A stretch of DNA of 64,000 nucleotides, taken from Bathynomus jamesi. Its lineage: Eukaryota; Arthropoda; Malacostraca; Isopoda; Cirolanidae. Location: contig JAJOZX010006135.1 in NCBI GenBank assembly GCA_023014485.1, positions 1-64,000 on the forward strand, written 5' to 3'. The notes below the pieces were generated by a model. It made no database searches, was not told where the DNA came from, and saw only the letters and a list, made by a program, of their open reading frames with translations. The translations under genes and the position numbers were made by a program. Positions 11,232 through 21,683 of this stretch are shown here, one piece after another (the stretch's first letter is position 1; every line of letters begins with the position of its first letter).

Positions 11232-11576
11232 ATATAAAACCCGCAAAATATAACAGCAAATTTACAAGTTCAAAAATGAATAAAAAGAATATTAAATTTT
11301 ACATTTTAATTTCTTGTCTTTACATTTTTACATTAAAATATTTTAGCCACATTACATCATGGAGTGAACGCAGAGCGAATTTCTTTCACTAAAATCAACC
11401 ATGACACTTTTATATTTAAAAAAAAAAAACATTAAGAAATGACATTATCGCACCTACCACTGCTATTACTACTATTATTATCTATATTACTAACTACTTT
11501 AAACATACAATTGATTTCTCTAAAGATATTTCAGAAGGGCTCTTCATATTTCAACATTTTATAAATGATTTTTAAC
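11200..11576. other. (TA)n tract and AT-rich spacer
   Basis: A (TA)n tract at about 11201-11229, then AT-rich sequence downstream of the fibrinogen-related gene (its 3' flank on the minus strand). No AATAAA in the first bases after the stop; an ATTTATAAAATG variant occurs. Confidence 0.4.
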
Positions 11577-12489
11577 TTAATTGAGGAATTTCGGTCTAAG
11601 GCTCAGAGAAGTTTTTTTTAAAGAGTAATAAAAACCACGAAATTCGTACCAGTTGATGCCATCAGAATTGGAAGTGTGGTTTCCTTCATACTGGTAACCA
11701 TTTAGGTTTGAGCTATGGCAACTGTTATACCACCATGCACCACGGTATGCCTTCGAACAGCTTTTATCGTCATCGATGTCGTTATCTTGATCTTTCGTTG
11801 AAAACATTTGACCACTGTGACCACTTAAAGAGTCACCGGCGTTTCCAGAATATTCTCCTAAATCCAGTCGATATTTCTCAGTGGCATCTCCGATGTAAAA
11901 GTGTTCGTACTTCGCCCAACGCTTTATTCCCTGAAAGTCCTGAAGGTCCACCCTCAGCTCCATCAAAGTATCACGAACGAGAGCGTGAATATTGTTGAGG
12001 CCGAGCCAAAATTCTCCCGTCACGATGCCAAAACCAAGTTGGTACCCATTTCCTGAAGAAATTTTCTCTTTGTGGAAGAGCGTCGCGATGTTGAATCACT
12101 GTCCATCTCCCTCCGTCAGTAATTTGGTCACAGAAAACAGAAACGGGTCGATTTTCGCAACAATTAAAAGGGTACACTGTTCGAATGCCAGACTCTCTGT
12201 CACCGAAGTTGAAAAGATCCGCACAATTTCGAGGACGTTTTTGAACTTCATTCAATTTGTCGATTGTCTTTTGCATTGAATGCGAGTGAATTTTCATTTC
12301 CATCAAAGAGGAATCTCTTGCGGAGTTCTCACATAGTGCCAGAGTCTGAGAAACGCAGTCAGGAGAGAAACCAATCTCTTCGAAGAGGTTTTCTGTTTCT
12401 CTGAGCGTAGGTTCACTGCTGTCTCCACAAACGAAATTGCTCAGTACAACAATCGTCAGGAAATTAATGAAAATTAATGAAATTGACAT
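11577..12489 (-). CDS. Secreted fibrinogen-related lectin-like protein, frameshifted
   Basis: Two overlapping minus-strand frames together form one single-exon gene of about 300 residues. Start MSISLIFINFLTIVVLSNFV at 12489 is a clear signal peptide ending near Cys-Gly. Residues 25-95 are polar, possibly helical. A fibrinogen C-terminal domain follows: NCADLF, FCDQ, GGRWTVIQHR, then after the shift TGEFWLGLNNIH, YRLDLGEYSGNAGDS, the calcium-loop-like DQDNDIDDD, and the ligand pocket GAWWYNSCHSSNLNG. The family (ficolins, tachylectin-5, arthropod FREPs) binds acetylated sugars on microbes in haemolymph. The shift lies near 12040-12050 within an otherwise perfect gene, so it may be a recent lesion or an assembly error. 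A TATA/initiator pair lies upstream. Confidence 0.8.
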
Positions 12490-12537
12490 TTTTTGGAGCT
12501 GGTTTTTCTGAACTGTTTCAGTAAATAGCTTCTTATA

Positions 12538-12568
12538 ACTGACTCTGAAGTACCCTTTCCTTTTTATA
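12538..12568 (-). promoter_or_regulatory. Core promoter: TATA box and arthropod initiator
   Basis: On the minus strand, TATAAAAA (12568-12561) is followed by TCAGT (12542-12538), an arthropod-type initiator whose A lies about 28 bases from the TATA start. The ATG of the fibrinogen-related gene is about 50 bases further on. Spacing and motifs fit a focused pol II promoter. Confidence 0.6.
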
Positions 12569-12589
12569 CATTTTAGTGTACTTGTCCTT

Positions 12590-13459
12590 GATTGGTTTAT
12601 CTCTGAACATCCTTCGTCCTTTGGGTGTACCCCAAGTTTAGATTAATTTTGTTTCCTTTTTAGTTCATTACTGAAATCCCAAAGTGGGCGTCTCTGAAAT
12701 AATTGTGAAAGATGTCACAACTCATTACTTTCCGAAGTCCTATTCTGGACATTTCAAATTTTAGTGACATATTTAAGCCATTTTAAAATCGCGCTTAATT
12801 CACTATTATTCACCATTCATTCTTTATTAAAAGATCATTAATTGAACGGTAAAAGGGATTTAAATTTGGGTAAAATTCGTTCAACAAAATAGAGTCGTTG
12901 GAGACTTGCCAAATGAGAGCCAACTATTTTTCTACACACAAAATCTATCAACTGTCATTCATGTGCCATATATTCATGAATGGTAACTGTACCTGGTAAC
13001 CAATTAATTTATATTATATTTATGGACTACATTCCCGTCTTCTAAAAAGCAATTTATATTGAGAAACCTTTTGGGTATGTCGTATGTGCAGTAATATTAT
13101 TTCACAGAAAAGATAAATTTTGAAATTTTAATAACAAAAATGCAGCCCTCATTTATGCCATTTCAACAAATTACGACACCAAAATTACCAGTTAATTATA
13201 TATTTTTACAACCCAATTTTACCTTTTTTAAACTTCACTGAAACCACAGATTAATTTGTTTACTGAAAATACATTGCATATTTTTACATAAAGTTTGGTA
13301 ATTTTACACTTTTTCCAATTAACCATAAAGATATGTAAATGCATTTCACACAAAATATCTGGAGGTTGATTGATTTAAAAAAAAGTTTATTTGTGTAAAA
13401 TTCAAATACAGACTTCCTTTTAACATTCCTCTTGATTTTTACCAATTTTTTTACAATGT
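12590..13459. other. AT-rich intergenic stretch
   Basis: Upstream flank of the fibrinogen-related gene. I see no further coding or repeat signature. Confidence 0.4.
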
Positions 13460-14650
13460 ACAGGGTGGGAGAAAAGTCTTTAAGGATTTTATACACAAAT
13501 AATTAGTTAACAACATTATACAGATAAGTGTTGAAAGGATGAAAGAAATCAAACAAAAAGTCTAAAAGAATTTTATTCATACAAATATTTTGTTAAATTG
13601 TAATTTAATCTTGAAAGAGTTCTCCATTCGCTATGATACATTTGTGGATTCTCTCTGCGAAACTCTTCATTGTTCTTCTGAACATATCGAGTTGGATCCT
13701 TTTCAGTTGTTCATCTATTCTGTGTCCAAGGGTATTCACATTTCGATAAATGAAACCAGGAGTGTAGAGTTTGTCACGCAAATAAGCCCAAAGCCAAAAT
13801 CACGTGGCCACTCGTGGCCACTCGATGGGACCAAGCCGCCAAGGTTCGTATCCAGAATATCACGGGCAGCTGCAGAGTAATGTGGCGGCGTTCCATCATG
13901 TTGATAAAGCCAATTCCTGCTAACGTCATCAGTAAACAGTGGCAAAACTTTGTCTTTCAATACTTGACACAGAGCGTTTTTCATCCATCGTATCTCTCGA
14001 TATATTAAAGAAAACGAGTCCTGAATAACCAGCGCACGCCCAAACTGTTCGTGTAGCCGTTTCAACGAGTTTACCCAATCGTATTTTGAAATATTTTTTC
14101 GCCCATTAGTGAACGTTGGGTTTGTTTCCTTTACTCGTTAAACCGAATACATATTCATCTGAAACTTTGATCTTTCGAACGAAATCTGGATCACTGTTCA
14201 ACTTTTGTCTCACTGTTTCAACAAACTTCAGCCGTCTATCAGACTCATCGTCATATATGAACTGAGAGTAAATGGGTTTGTAATTGTGGATTCGTGGTAC
14301 CCCTGTGATTTCAATATTTTTGCTACTGAAAATTTGGAAATACCCAATTCATGGGCGACTTTTCTCGTTGAAGTTGTTGGATCGACTCGAAAAGTGGCGA
14401 GGACATTTTCTTTGTTGTTGTCTCCTGTCGCCGTCACTAGCCTTCCGCTTCTTGAACGATCTTTTACCAGGCTCCGTGTTCCCAAAAGTTTGAGCTTCCA
14501 GTATCGAATAGTGGTTGCATTTGATGGTGGTTTACTATATTTTTGTTGAAATAAACGCAAACTTTCTTCACAATTATTATAAGAAATAGTCCATGATACA
14601 AGATACACTTTGTTTTTGTAATATTTTTAAGGACACCGAAAAATGACACC
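13460..14650 (-). mobile_element. Mariner/IS630-type transposon relic
   Basis: The left end reads acagggtgggagaaaagtct. The right end near 14650, read in complement, aligns weakly with it (shared GGTG, GTC-TTAA, AT-TTA-ACAAA). A decayed transposase occupies the interior on the minus strand. Confidence 0.7.
13589..14608 (-). pseudogene. Mariner/IS630-type transposase, broken
   Basis: DDE-type cut-and-paste transposase in pieces. N-terminal part (14608 downward): RLFQQKYSKPPSNATTIRYW, RSLVKDRSRSGR, DPTTSTRKVAHELGISKFSV, the double helix-turn-helix that binds the inverted repeat. Centre (14065 downward): WLYQHDGTPPHYSAAARDIL with the second catalytic Asp. C-terminus near 13600: RIHKCIIANGELFQD-stop. 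The first catalytic Asp region and the linking frames are degraded by frameshifts between 14230 and 14065, and the third acidic block near 13800 is not clean. Non-functional. Confidence 0.85.
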
Positions 14651-14713
14651 TAAAAATGTTTGTTTGGGTCAGTAACTTATCGGAAACGCTTCGTACATAC
14701 TTCACGCACTGAA

Positions 14714-14716
<3 letters not shown>

Positions 14717-14800
<84 letters not shown>
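14717..14800. repeat. (CT)n/(TA)n compound microsatellite
   Basis: CT tract then TA tract; it forms the left flank of the Tc1-like element that starts at 14801. Confidence 0.95.
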
Positions 14801-15527
14801 CTGAGCGGCAGAAAAATCGGCCCACTTGGAATATCGCGAAAAGTAAAAAAATGTGCACGCTTCTGTTTATAAAAGTTTTAAAATTGGAAAATATAACAAT
14901 GATGCAACTAAATAACGAGACAAAACAAGCTTAGCTGCAGACATACTAGTTGTAACGAATTTTCGACTTCTTTTAAGAATTCGACAGTCTGATATTCAGT
15001 TGCTCTTAGACTGCTGGTGCCACTTTTTTCTTTCACTAGTGGGAGTAGGCATTTGCGTTTAGTAACTTATAGACTTCTAATTCTTTTGGGTTTCAGAATT
15101 GGACATTTCAATGGATATAGTGCCGTGAACGTCGCAAGAGTCGTCGCCCTAATTGAAGATGGTCGAAGCCAGCGTTACGTCGCTGATGCGCTAGGAATTC
15201 CAAGAACAAAGGTTTGACGTGTCTACCAACGTTATGTGGAGACAGGAGAGTACACCAGAAGACCAGGATCTGGAAGATCACGCTGCACATCTGCCCGTGA
15301 CGATCGTTTCATCGTCTTAAGTGTTTTGCGAGATCGTCGCTTTTCAATTACAATTACAATTTTTTGTACAGTATTTTTTGATAATAAATTGTATTAAGAA
15401 GGTGTTTGAAGATTTTTTTAATGTCCTCATAGACTAAATTTTCAAATTTTAAAACTTTTATAAACAGAAGCTTGCCCACTTTTTTGTTTTTCGCGTATTC
15501 CAAGTGGGCCGATTTTTCTACCACTCA

Positions 15528-15528
<1 letters not shown>
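14801..15528 (+). mobile_element. Tc1-like element with about 100-bp inverted repeats
   Basis: Ends CTGAGCGGCAGAAAAATCGG (14801) and the complement of CTGAGTGGTAGAAAAATCGG (ending 15528) continue to pair for about 100 bases each. Both sides are (TA)n, so the target TA is within the microsatellites. The interior keeps only the N-terminal part of a Tc1-like transposase. Confidence 0.85.
15112..15345 (+). pseudogene. Tc1-like transposase N-terminal fragment
   Basis: Reads VNVARVVALIEDGRSQRYVA, then ALGIPRTKV, an in-frame TGA (15217-15219), RVYQRYVETGEYTRRPGSGR and later VLRDRR. This is the paired-like helix-turn-helix pair plus the RRPGSGRPR linker of Tc1/Tc3-type transposases. The catalytic domain is deleted. 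Confidence 0.8.
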
Positions 15529-15578
<50 letters not shown>

Positions 15579-15580
15579 TG
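15529..15580. repeat. (TA)n(CA)n microsatellite
   Basis: TA tract grading into CA. It separates the Tc1-like element from the pogo-like element. Confidence 0.9.
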
Positions 15581-15582
15581 TA

Positions 15583-16091
15583 CAGGTATACCCCGTTATT
15601 CCTGCTTCGATATTCGATATTCGCAATGGAAAAGAGAAAGGGAAAAAATAATTCACAATTCCGCCTGCTACCAAACGCAGCGCAGCATGTCCGTATCGCA
15701 GGCCATTATTCAAGAAAAGGCACGGTCTTTGTGGCGAGATGTGAGGAAGGAAGTCGTTGGTGAAGGTTAGAGCAGTGGTGGTGAAACTTTCTGTGCGAGT
15801 CGGGGGTGGTTTGAAGAAATAAAAGTACAGTACAGGTATGTTTATTCTTTTATTGATATTATTCATAACTTACTATGGTAATACAAGTCTGTATTTGTGT
15901 TTTTTACTTGCTTTTATGTATCGTATGGGAACATATTCAAATATCTTGCCTTCTGAAAAATGGCCACCGGAACGCATCCCCCCATAAAACATGTACTGTA
16001 TTTATATGGGAAAAAATGAGTCGTTATTCGCAATTTCGCTATTCGCAATGAGTCTGAGGACCATAACTCTTGCGAAAACTGGGGTATACTG
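15583..16091 (+). mobile_element. pogo/Tigger-like non-autonomous element
   Basis: Inverted ends CAGGTATACCCC (15583) and CAGTATACCCCAGTTTTCG (complement, ending 16091), flanked by TA. A plus-strand relic in the interior reads SQAIIQEKARSLWRDVRKEV and ASRGWFEEIK, matching the CENP-B-like DNA-binding region of Tigger transposases (Q-x-KA+xLF...F-x-AS+GWF-x-x-F+). Confidence 0.75.
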
Positions 16092-16099
16092 TACCTATA

Positions 16100-16102
16100 C
16101 AT

Positions 16103-16173
<71 letters not shown>

Positions 16174-16185
16174 TAGATATATATA
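16100..16185. repeat. (CA)n(TA)n microsatellite
   Basis: CA tract then long TA tract. Confidence 0.95.
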
Positions 16186-16194
16186 ACCTGGTAA

Positions 16195-16345
16195 ACCTGG
16201 GAAAAGTTCCTTGTGCCGTTTCCTCTTCACACGAAGGTCAAGCTAGTGGCCCCAACTCTAGGCCTGGCCTGATAGAGAAGCGAGTTTGTTTCTTGCGATC
16301 TCCATTGCACATAGTCAGGCACACCTGGCTCATCCAGAAAATTAA
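16195..16345 (-). repeat. LINE 3' tail fragment
   Basis: In complement reads DEPGVPDYVQWRSQETNSLL, then a GATSLTFV-type end, matching the tail of the LINE at 40070-40215 (gatgagccgggcgtacctgg ... caagcttgaccttcg). A related fragment lies at 36187. 5'-truncated copies of only the last 150 bases are usual for LINEs. Confidence 0.6.
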
Positions 16346-16449
16346 TATATACAGTGTGCATATATACATATACACACACAAACAATCTTTATTCAGAAAG
16401 AATATATTACGTAAGATATAAATGACATCCATATAGGTTTAATTTTATA

Positions 16450-16526
16450 CAGGGTGATTCAATTAAAACGCCACCCAGAGAATGTTATTATATTGTACTG
16501 GGTTGCGTTTTAATCGGATCACCCTC
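16450..16526. mobile_element. 77-bp palindromic MITE
   Basis: Left arm cagggtgattcaattaaaac and right arm, in complement, gagggtgatccgattaaaac, with about 15 bases between. Flanked by TA on both sides. The CAGGGTGAT-type ends are those of mariner-related MITEs. Confidence 0.75.
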
Positions 16527-16699
16527 TATTTTAGTGACAAGTAATCTAATCAAAACATTGTTATGTAAAGATGTCGTTGGGAAGCAGGAGAAATTTTCAC
16601 GCAAAAATCTTTCAAATTAATTTCAATTTTTACAAAAGAAAATAATAAGAAAATAAATAGAAATAAATGGAAATTAAAATAAAAGTTCCATTTCATTAA

Positions 16700-16703
16700 T
16701 TTC

Positions 16704-16754
<51 letters not shown>
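16700..16754. repeat. (TA)n microsatellite
   Basis: Left flank of the dimeric tRNA SINE. Confidence 0.95.
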
Positions 16755-16755
<1 letters not shown>

Positions 16756-16759
<4 letters not shown>

Positions 16760-17041
16760 CTCGGTGGTGTAGTGGTTAGCGCCGCTGACTACGAATCCAT
16801 CGGGTTCGAGACCCGGTGAAGGCAGCCGGCGCGCAGCAAAACCCAGCTGTTCATCCTTTCACACAATAAAGAAAGTGGTTGGTAGATAAAGGGGTACCCT
16901 GGGTGGCCTAGTGGTTAAGACGCTGGGCTGCTGGTGGGGCGTCGTTCGGATTCCACGTTAAACTGTAGGTCTAAGGTGGAGTGAAAAGCTTGACCTTCGT
17001 CAGAATGAACAATTCGGGCGGAAGCTAACTAAAGGTTAAAC

Positions 17042-17042
<1 letters not shown>
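16756..17042 (+). mobile_element. Dimeric tRNA-derived SINE (copy 1)
   Basis: First monomer: A-box-like tggtgtagtggttagcgc and B box GGTTCGAGACC (16802-16812). Second monomer: gggtggcctagtggttaaga (A-box-like, about 16899) and a degenerate ttcggattcc. A tRNA-unrelated tail follows (taaactgtaggtctaaggtg, ttgaccttcgtcagaatgaa). The same layout recurs at 34480-34688/36065-36172, and part of it in reverse at 51945-52038. (TA)n lies on both sides. Confidence 0.8.
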
Positions 17043-17084
<42 letters not shown>

Positions 17085-17087
<3 letters not shown>

Positions 17088-17416
17088 GGCGTCCCATAAG
17101 TCCAGCCTCATAGGAAAATTTTTTTAAATTAAGTTTACAAAAGTAATACATTAAGACTAAAACAAATGTTCAAATTGATGTCTTGTTTTGGGACCTTTTT
17201 TTTTGTTGCAGGTAGAATAACACGCAATGGCTAATACGAAAGTGAGTTACACTCCTGAGGAAAAGGCCTCAGCCTCTTCCTCCGCCTTTTCTACATGCAA
17301 CAATGAAAAGGTCCCAAAACAAGATATCAATCTGAACATTTGCTTTAGTCCTATAATGTATTACTTTTGTAAGTTTAATTTAAAATAAATTGAGACCGAA
17401 TTTATGGGACACCCTG
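17085..17416 (+). mobile_element. Mariner-derived MITE with long inverted repeats
   Basis: Ends cagggcgtcccataagtcc and, in complement, cagggtgtcccataaattcg. Arms of about 130 bases pair imperfectly. The centre keeps a start: MANTKVSYTPEEKA at 17227, matching a transposase N-terminus, then runs into the right arm. A diverged partial copy lies at 48599-48803. Confidence 0.8.
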
Positions 17417-17419
17417 TAT

Positions 17420-17426
<7 letters not shown>

Positions 17427-17468
<42 letters not shown>
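17427..17468. repeat. (GA)n microsatellite
   Basis: Pure GA tract of about 40 bases. Confidence 0.95.
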
Positions 17469-17473
<5 letters not shown>

Positions 17474-17627
17474 GTATCCCTAAAAATTGAAGAAGTGTGT
17501 TTCCGAACTCAGAATGTTTCTTTAGTCAAGTTTGAAAAGGAAAAAAAAAAAGTTTTAAAACATTGAAGGAATAAAATGGAAAAACAACAACAACAACAAA
17601 GGAAGGATTCTTTAAATAGAGTTAATA

Positions 17628-17649
17628 AACCTAACCTAACCTAACCTAC
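17628..17649. repeat. Interstitial CCTAA (TTAGG) telomere-type repeat
   Basis: Four perfect tandem cctaa units. TTAGG is the ancestral arthropod telomere repeat. Too short and too internal to be a telomere. Confidence 0.8.
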
Positions 17650-17799
17650 AAATTCAGACGTAGGATGTTAACTCTGTTTAAAGTTAACTAATTATTTACT
17701 CGATTAACTTTAACTCTATTTTTGTTAATTTCGTTTAAAGAATTCATTTGTTCTGAAATCTTAATATTTTGTAGGATTTTGTATTTGCAGCGTTTTAAA

Positions 17800-17800
17800 A

Positions 17801-17872
<72 letters not shown>

Positions 17873-17873
17873 A
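17800..17873. repeat. (CT)n/(TA)n microsatellite
   Basis: Left flank of the two-exon transposon. Confidence 0.95.
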
Positions 17874-18051
17874 ATTTAGTGTGGACCAAAAAAATGAAGT
17901 TTTAAAAATCTTTGTTCCACATGAGTAATGTTATTCCTTTTGCTTACCTTAATCAAATTACAAAATTTGAAACCTCTACGTCAAGTTTTAGGGGTCCCGA
18001 GAAAATTGCACTTTTCCTTTTAATGCTGAAAAAATTAGTTTTTCCTCATTT

Positions 18052-20847
18052 TCATAAGTTCTGCTTTATTTTTGTTGGAAATTCTTTACGATTCTTGAAA
18101 ACTGTTTTGAGCAGGTATTGTTTGTCCTCTTCTTTAGTTGTCACTGCTTGATTAAATTTTTCAATCAATGCAACACCCCGCTCAGCTGTGTCATTTGTCA
18201 CTCTAAGGGCACGAACTCTAGCACAGCCTCTTTGGTACTCAGGATCTATTCCCCATGTTGATGCAGAATTTTCAGTGAAGAGAGAATTGAGATGTAGAGC
18301 ATCAAAGAGAGATTTAGTCCTTGAAGTAACAAAATCAGAAATCCTTTTTTCTTTAAAAGAAGCTAGGGTTACCTTTGCTTCTAAATGTTTCAGTCCCTTA
18401 TTTCTTGGAGGCATTTTGATATTATTTCGCATTTGCTCCTTTTCTTCAAGGGATATGCTTTTGTCAAAGAAGCTTAATCCAACAAGTGTTTCTGAGAGGT
18501 ACCACAGATGTCGTTTAATGGCATTTTGGGCTTGCTTGATAACACTTGATATCAGAGAATTTTCCTCCATTATTGCAAGATCTTGCAAAAATTTAAGATC
18601 AACATTTGGGGCTTCCTCTGGTTGAGAAGCTTTTGCCCAAGATTTTGCGTATACCAATGCAACAAATAAACAAATTTCTGTTATTGCATCAAGTTCTTTT
18701 TTAGTCATCTTAAATTGATTTTGGAGAAGAAAAAGCTTAAATGCATAAATTCCTTTTGCCATCCATCTTGCATGATGGTACGCTCCAGGTCTCTTCAAGG
18801 GAGTATTAGAAATGCTTTCTTCTCCAAAAAACAAGAGAACAAGTTGAAAAAATTCTTTATAATCATCTCTTGGCTGTTTAGAGTTGAGTGCCTCCTTCAT
18901 GATTAAGACTGTTTGATTTTTTAAATCTTGAACTCTTTCAATTATTCTGCAGCTTTGGGAATCAACAGCAGTTGTGATTTGAGAATGATCCATAAAATCC
19001 CATTGAGTTTTGAATCTTTTGAAGATTGGAATATCAGGTTCAGAGGAATGGCCCATAGAAGTCCGGAAGACTTGAGATAGGACAGTCTCATAAATATGGT
19101 GTCTGCAGGCTAAATATAAAAGCTCTTTTCCAAGTTCTTGTTCAATTTTAGTGCAAGCTCCAGCATGGATTCTGGTATTGGATGCTGTTGTGTCAAATGA
19201 CAGCCCAATAATTCTCTGGGTCATATCATGTTCTTGCAGGAGAGAAATGCAAACACGAGCCATCTCCGTACCCGTGCCAGCAGTGACTTTAGGAATTCCC
19301 AGCAATTTCTCTTCACCATTCCCACTGACTAACACTGCAATCCTTTCCGTTCTTCCTTCGCCTGCAAGAAAAAGTTAAAATATATAATTTATATATAATT
19401 TATATATATTTATTTTTAATATTTTATTTTATATATATTATATTATATATTTAATATTTTATTTTATATTTAATATATTGATATATGTTATAATTTATAT
19501 ATATATATATAATTTTAAATTAAACTTGAGTTATTTTAAATTAAACTTGACTTATTTTAAATTAAACTTGATTTATTTTAAATTAAACTTGATTTATTTT
19601 AAATTAAACTTGACTTATTTTAAATTAAACTTGATTTATTTTAAATTAAACTTGACTTATTTTAAATTAAACTTGATTTATTTTAATTTGAACTTGAGTT
19701 ATTTTAATTTGAAGGTAAAATGGTGTAGATTGTGAAAACTAGCTTCAGACAGTGAAATGTAACCTAATTAAATAGAAATTTAGCTATCAAAATGTTTAAT
19801 TAAAACCAACCAGATAATAACACATTGCCTAGGTGTGAAAACCAGACCCACAACTAAGTTTTTCACCTGAGAGATAAAATATAAATATGCTAAATTAATC
19901 AGACAAAAAAACTAACCTGATATCTCTGGGAGTATTTTTCCATCCCAATGAAGAACTAAAGGCTCTCCAGGACAAAATGCTTGCTCTTGATATTCTGTTG
20001 CTATTTCTTTGCGTAACTTTTGACGAGTTCGAAGCATAGTAGATTTTGACACTGTAATGTTTTCCAAATTATGGCCCAAAGACTGAGCAACAACAGCATA
20101 AGACATAGCTGCATCTCGATTGGAAAGATTCATTCTATCATAGGCTGCTACAACATTTTTGTCAATAGGCTTTGACTTTTTAGGAGCCAACATTTTCTTT
20201 TTAAATTGCTCTTCAGAGGGACCTTGAAAATTCATTTCAAGGTTGTCGTCATTAGTTGATGATGATGATGACGATGTGAAATCATCTCTATTGGCAGGCA
20301 AGAATGATCTTTTAGATCGCTTCTGCTCTTTGAGGGCTCTTTCACACTCTAATTCTTCACGATGAAGCCTTCTTTTCTCTCTTTTTGCAAGAATTTGGTC
20401 TACTGTACCCATGCTACTTTGTGTAGGATCTTCTTGCTGGCTTAAGTAGAAAAGCTTGTCTTCTTCATTTGACATCATCAAAAGGGCATTAGAGTGACCA
20501 ATATCAAGAATTTCAGCCTTAATTTCATCTTTAAACATAGCTTCTTCAATACGGCATTTTTCCTCGGGCCTTTTTCTGTTTTTCATCAATTTATCATAAC
20601 AGCTTATTAAAGAGTCAATCTTTCGGATGGCACTGTCTCTACGCATTGTGGGAATCCTGGCTTTCTCCCAGTAGGTCATCACTTCATCTAAGCAAAGATT
20701 AATGGATCTTCTTCGTCCCAATTTTTCCTCTTTTTGATGGAAGAAATATTTTTCCAAAACTTGCAGTTTTGTACGTAAGCGGCAACAAAGTATATCTTTA
20801 TATAAATGGCCAATGAGCCAAACTTTAGTTTTAGAACGAGTAGCCAT
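18052..20847 (-). CDS. Two-exon transposase-like protein, 746 residues
   Basis: Exon 1 is 20847-19917 (start MATRSKTKVWLIGHLYK), exon 2 is 19361-18052. The donor TCAG|GTTAGT and acceptor TTTTTCTTGCAG|G join in phase, giving an uninterrupted frame. N-terminal 310 residues: charged, with a Glu/Lys/Arg-rich predicted coiled coil (about 160-185) and a Ser run. Across and after the junction: LVLHWDGK (candidate first catalytic Asp), LVSGNGEEKLLGIPK, GLSFDTTASNT (second Asp, with Asn as in the hAT D-x-x-x-N), LACRHHIYETVL (like the hAT C-x-x-H block), RWMAKGIYAFKLFL, and near the C-terminus NDTAERGVALIEKF (T-A-x-E-R, like hAT S-A-x-E-R). I recall similar uncharacterised proteins in arthropods but no named family. 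The hAT relation is inference from motif order. Confidence 0.75.
19364..19914 (-). other. Intron of the transposase gene
   Basis: Spliceosomal GT-AG intron of about 555 bases (19362-19916) with a pyrimidine-rich stretch before the acceptor. Mostly AT, and it hosts a 21-bp minisatellite. Confidence 0.75.
19510..19712. repeat. 21-bp minisatellite inside the intron
   Basis: About ten tandem copies of ttttaaattaaacttgactta with minor drift (gactta/gattta/gagtta). It stays open in one plus-strand frame only because 21 is divisible by three. Confidence 0.9.
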
Positions 20848-21320
20848 TTTTAGTTTAAAAAATTAAATTTCTGAAATAGTAAAATAAACCAGTTAAATTA
20901 GGAGATAAAAAGGATAACTAAAAGGTTCAAGCCAATTAGGCAAAGCCTTTAATTTAGAGTTGACCAATTAAGGATAATATATTTTATCCAAAATTTTTGT
21001 TTTCCTTATTAATAATTTTCTCTGAAATAATGATCTAAGATTGTTTTTGTACTCTATTAACACCAAAAATTTCTTAAATAAGAAGAAATTTTTTCATAAG
21101 TTGCAACTCAAGAGTTGAGTTGATCATTGATGTTCTAAGCGCGCCTATTCATTGGAAATTTTTTATAAGTCATTAAATCTCGGGACCTCTAAATATTCTC
21201 ATATTTGACCAAACGTTTGCTGACATGTCTATCTGGTCCAAAGGAACAAGGGCATTAATGTGGAACAAGGATTTCTTCAACTTTATAATTTACCCCCCAT
21301 TTTGGTCCACACTATAATTA

Positions 21321-21680
21321 TATATATATAGTGACGTCATGACTTGTTAAGAATAAACCCGTTGTAAATTTGGTTAGGTCCAAAAAGTAAAAAAATATAA
21401 TTTTTGTCATTGATTGAAGCGAGACAAGTTTGTGAAATACAAATGAAATGAAGTAAAGAAATCTCTTCATTATTTATAACAATTTTAATACCAACATAAG
21501 CGGACATATAAATTATCTTAGCCCTTTAACGCCGACCATTGCCTTATGGCAACATGAGCTTCATAATCGATTTTGAACCTTACGATATGAACATTAGAGA
21601 TTATTTTGGCTTGAACAGGAAAAACATTTTTAAAATAATAATTTCAGAATTCACACATGAAAGGGATTAATTCTGATTCC
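21321..21680. other. Spacer between transposon and fibrinogen-domain fragment
   Basis: A short (TA)n then AT-rich sequence. No feature recognised. Confidence 0.4.
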
Positions 21681-21683
21681 TAA

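Larger units (their letters stand above)
17878..21312 (-). mobile_element. Apparently intact DNA transposon, unplaced, hAT-related by inference
   Basis: Inverted ends GTGTGGACCAAAA start at 17879 and, in complement, end at 21312. A second block (CTTTGTTCCACAT / CCTTGTTCCACAT) repeats inside both ends. Flanks can be read as a TA duplication, or as 8-bp TATAATTT (17870-17877) against TATAATTA (21313-21320), matching 7 of 8; the AT-rich setting prevents a firm choice. It carries one two-exon gene on the minus strand with no stop or shift. Length 3.4 kb is normal for an autonomous hAT. Confidence 0.75.

Noticed and set aside
11708..12279. Plus-strand frames across the fibrinogen-related gene
   Set aside because: They are shadows of the minus-strand gene, which has the signal peptide and domain motifs.
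17628..17649. Chromosome end
   Set aside because: Only four TTAGG units with unrelated sequence on both sides; interstitial.
19478..19735. Peptide with FKLNLIY repeats
   Set aside because: A reading of the 21-bp intronic minisatellite.
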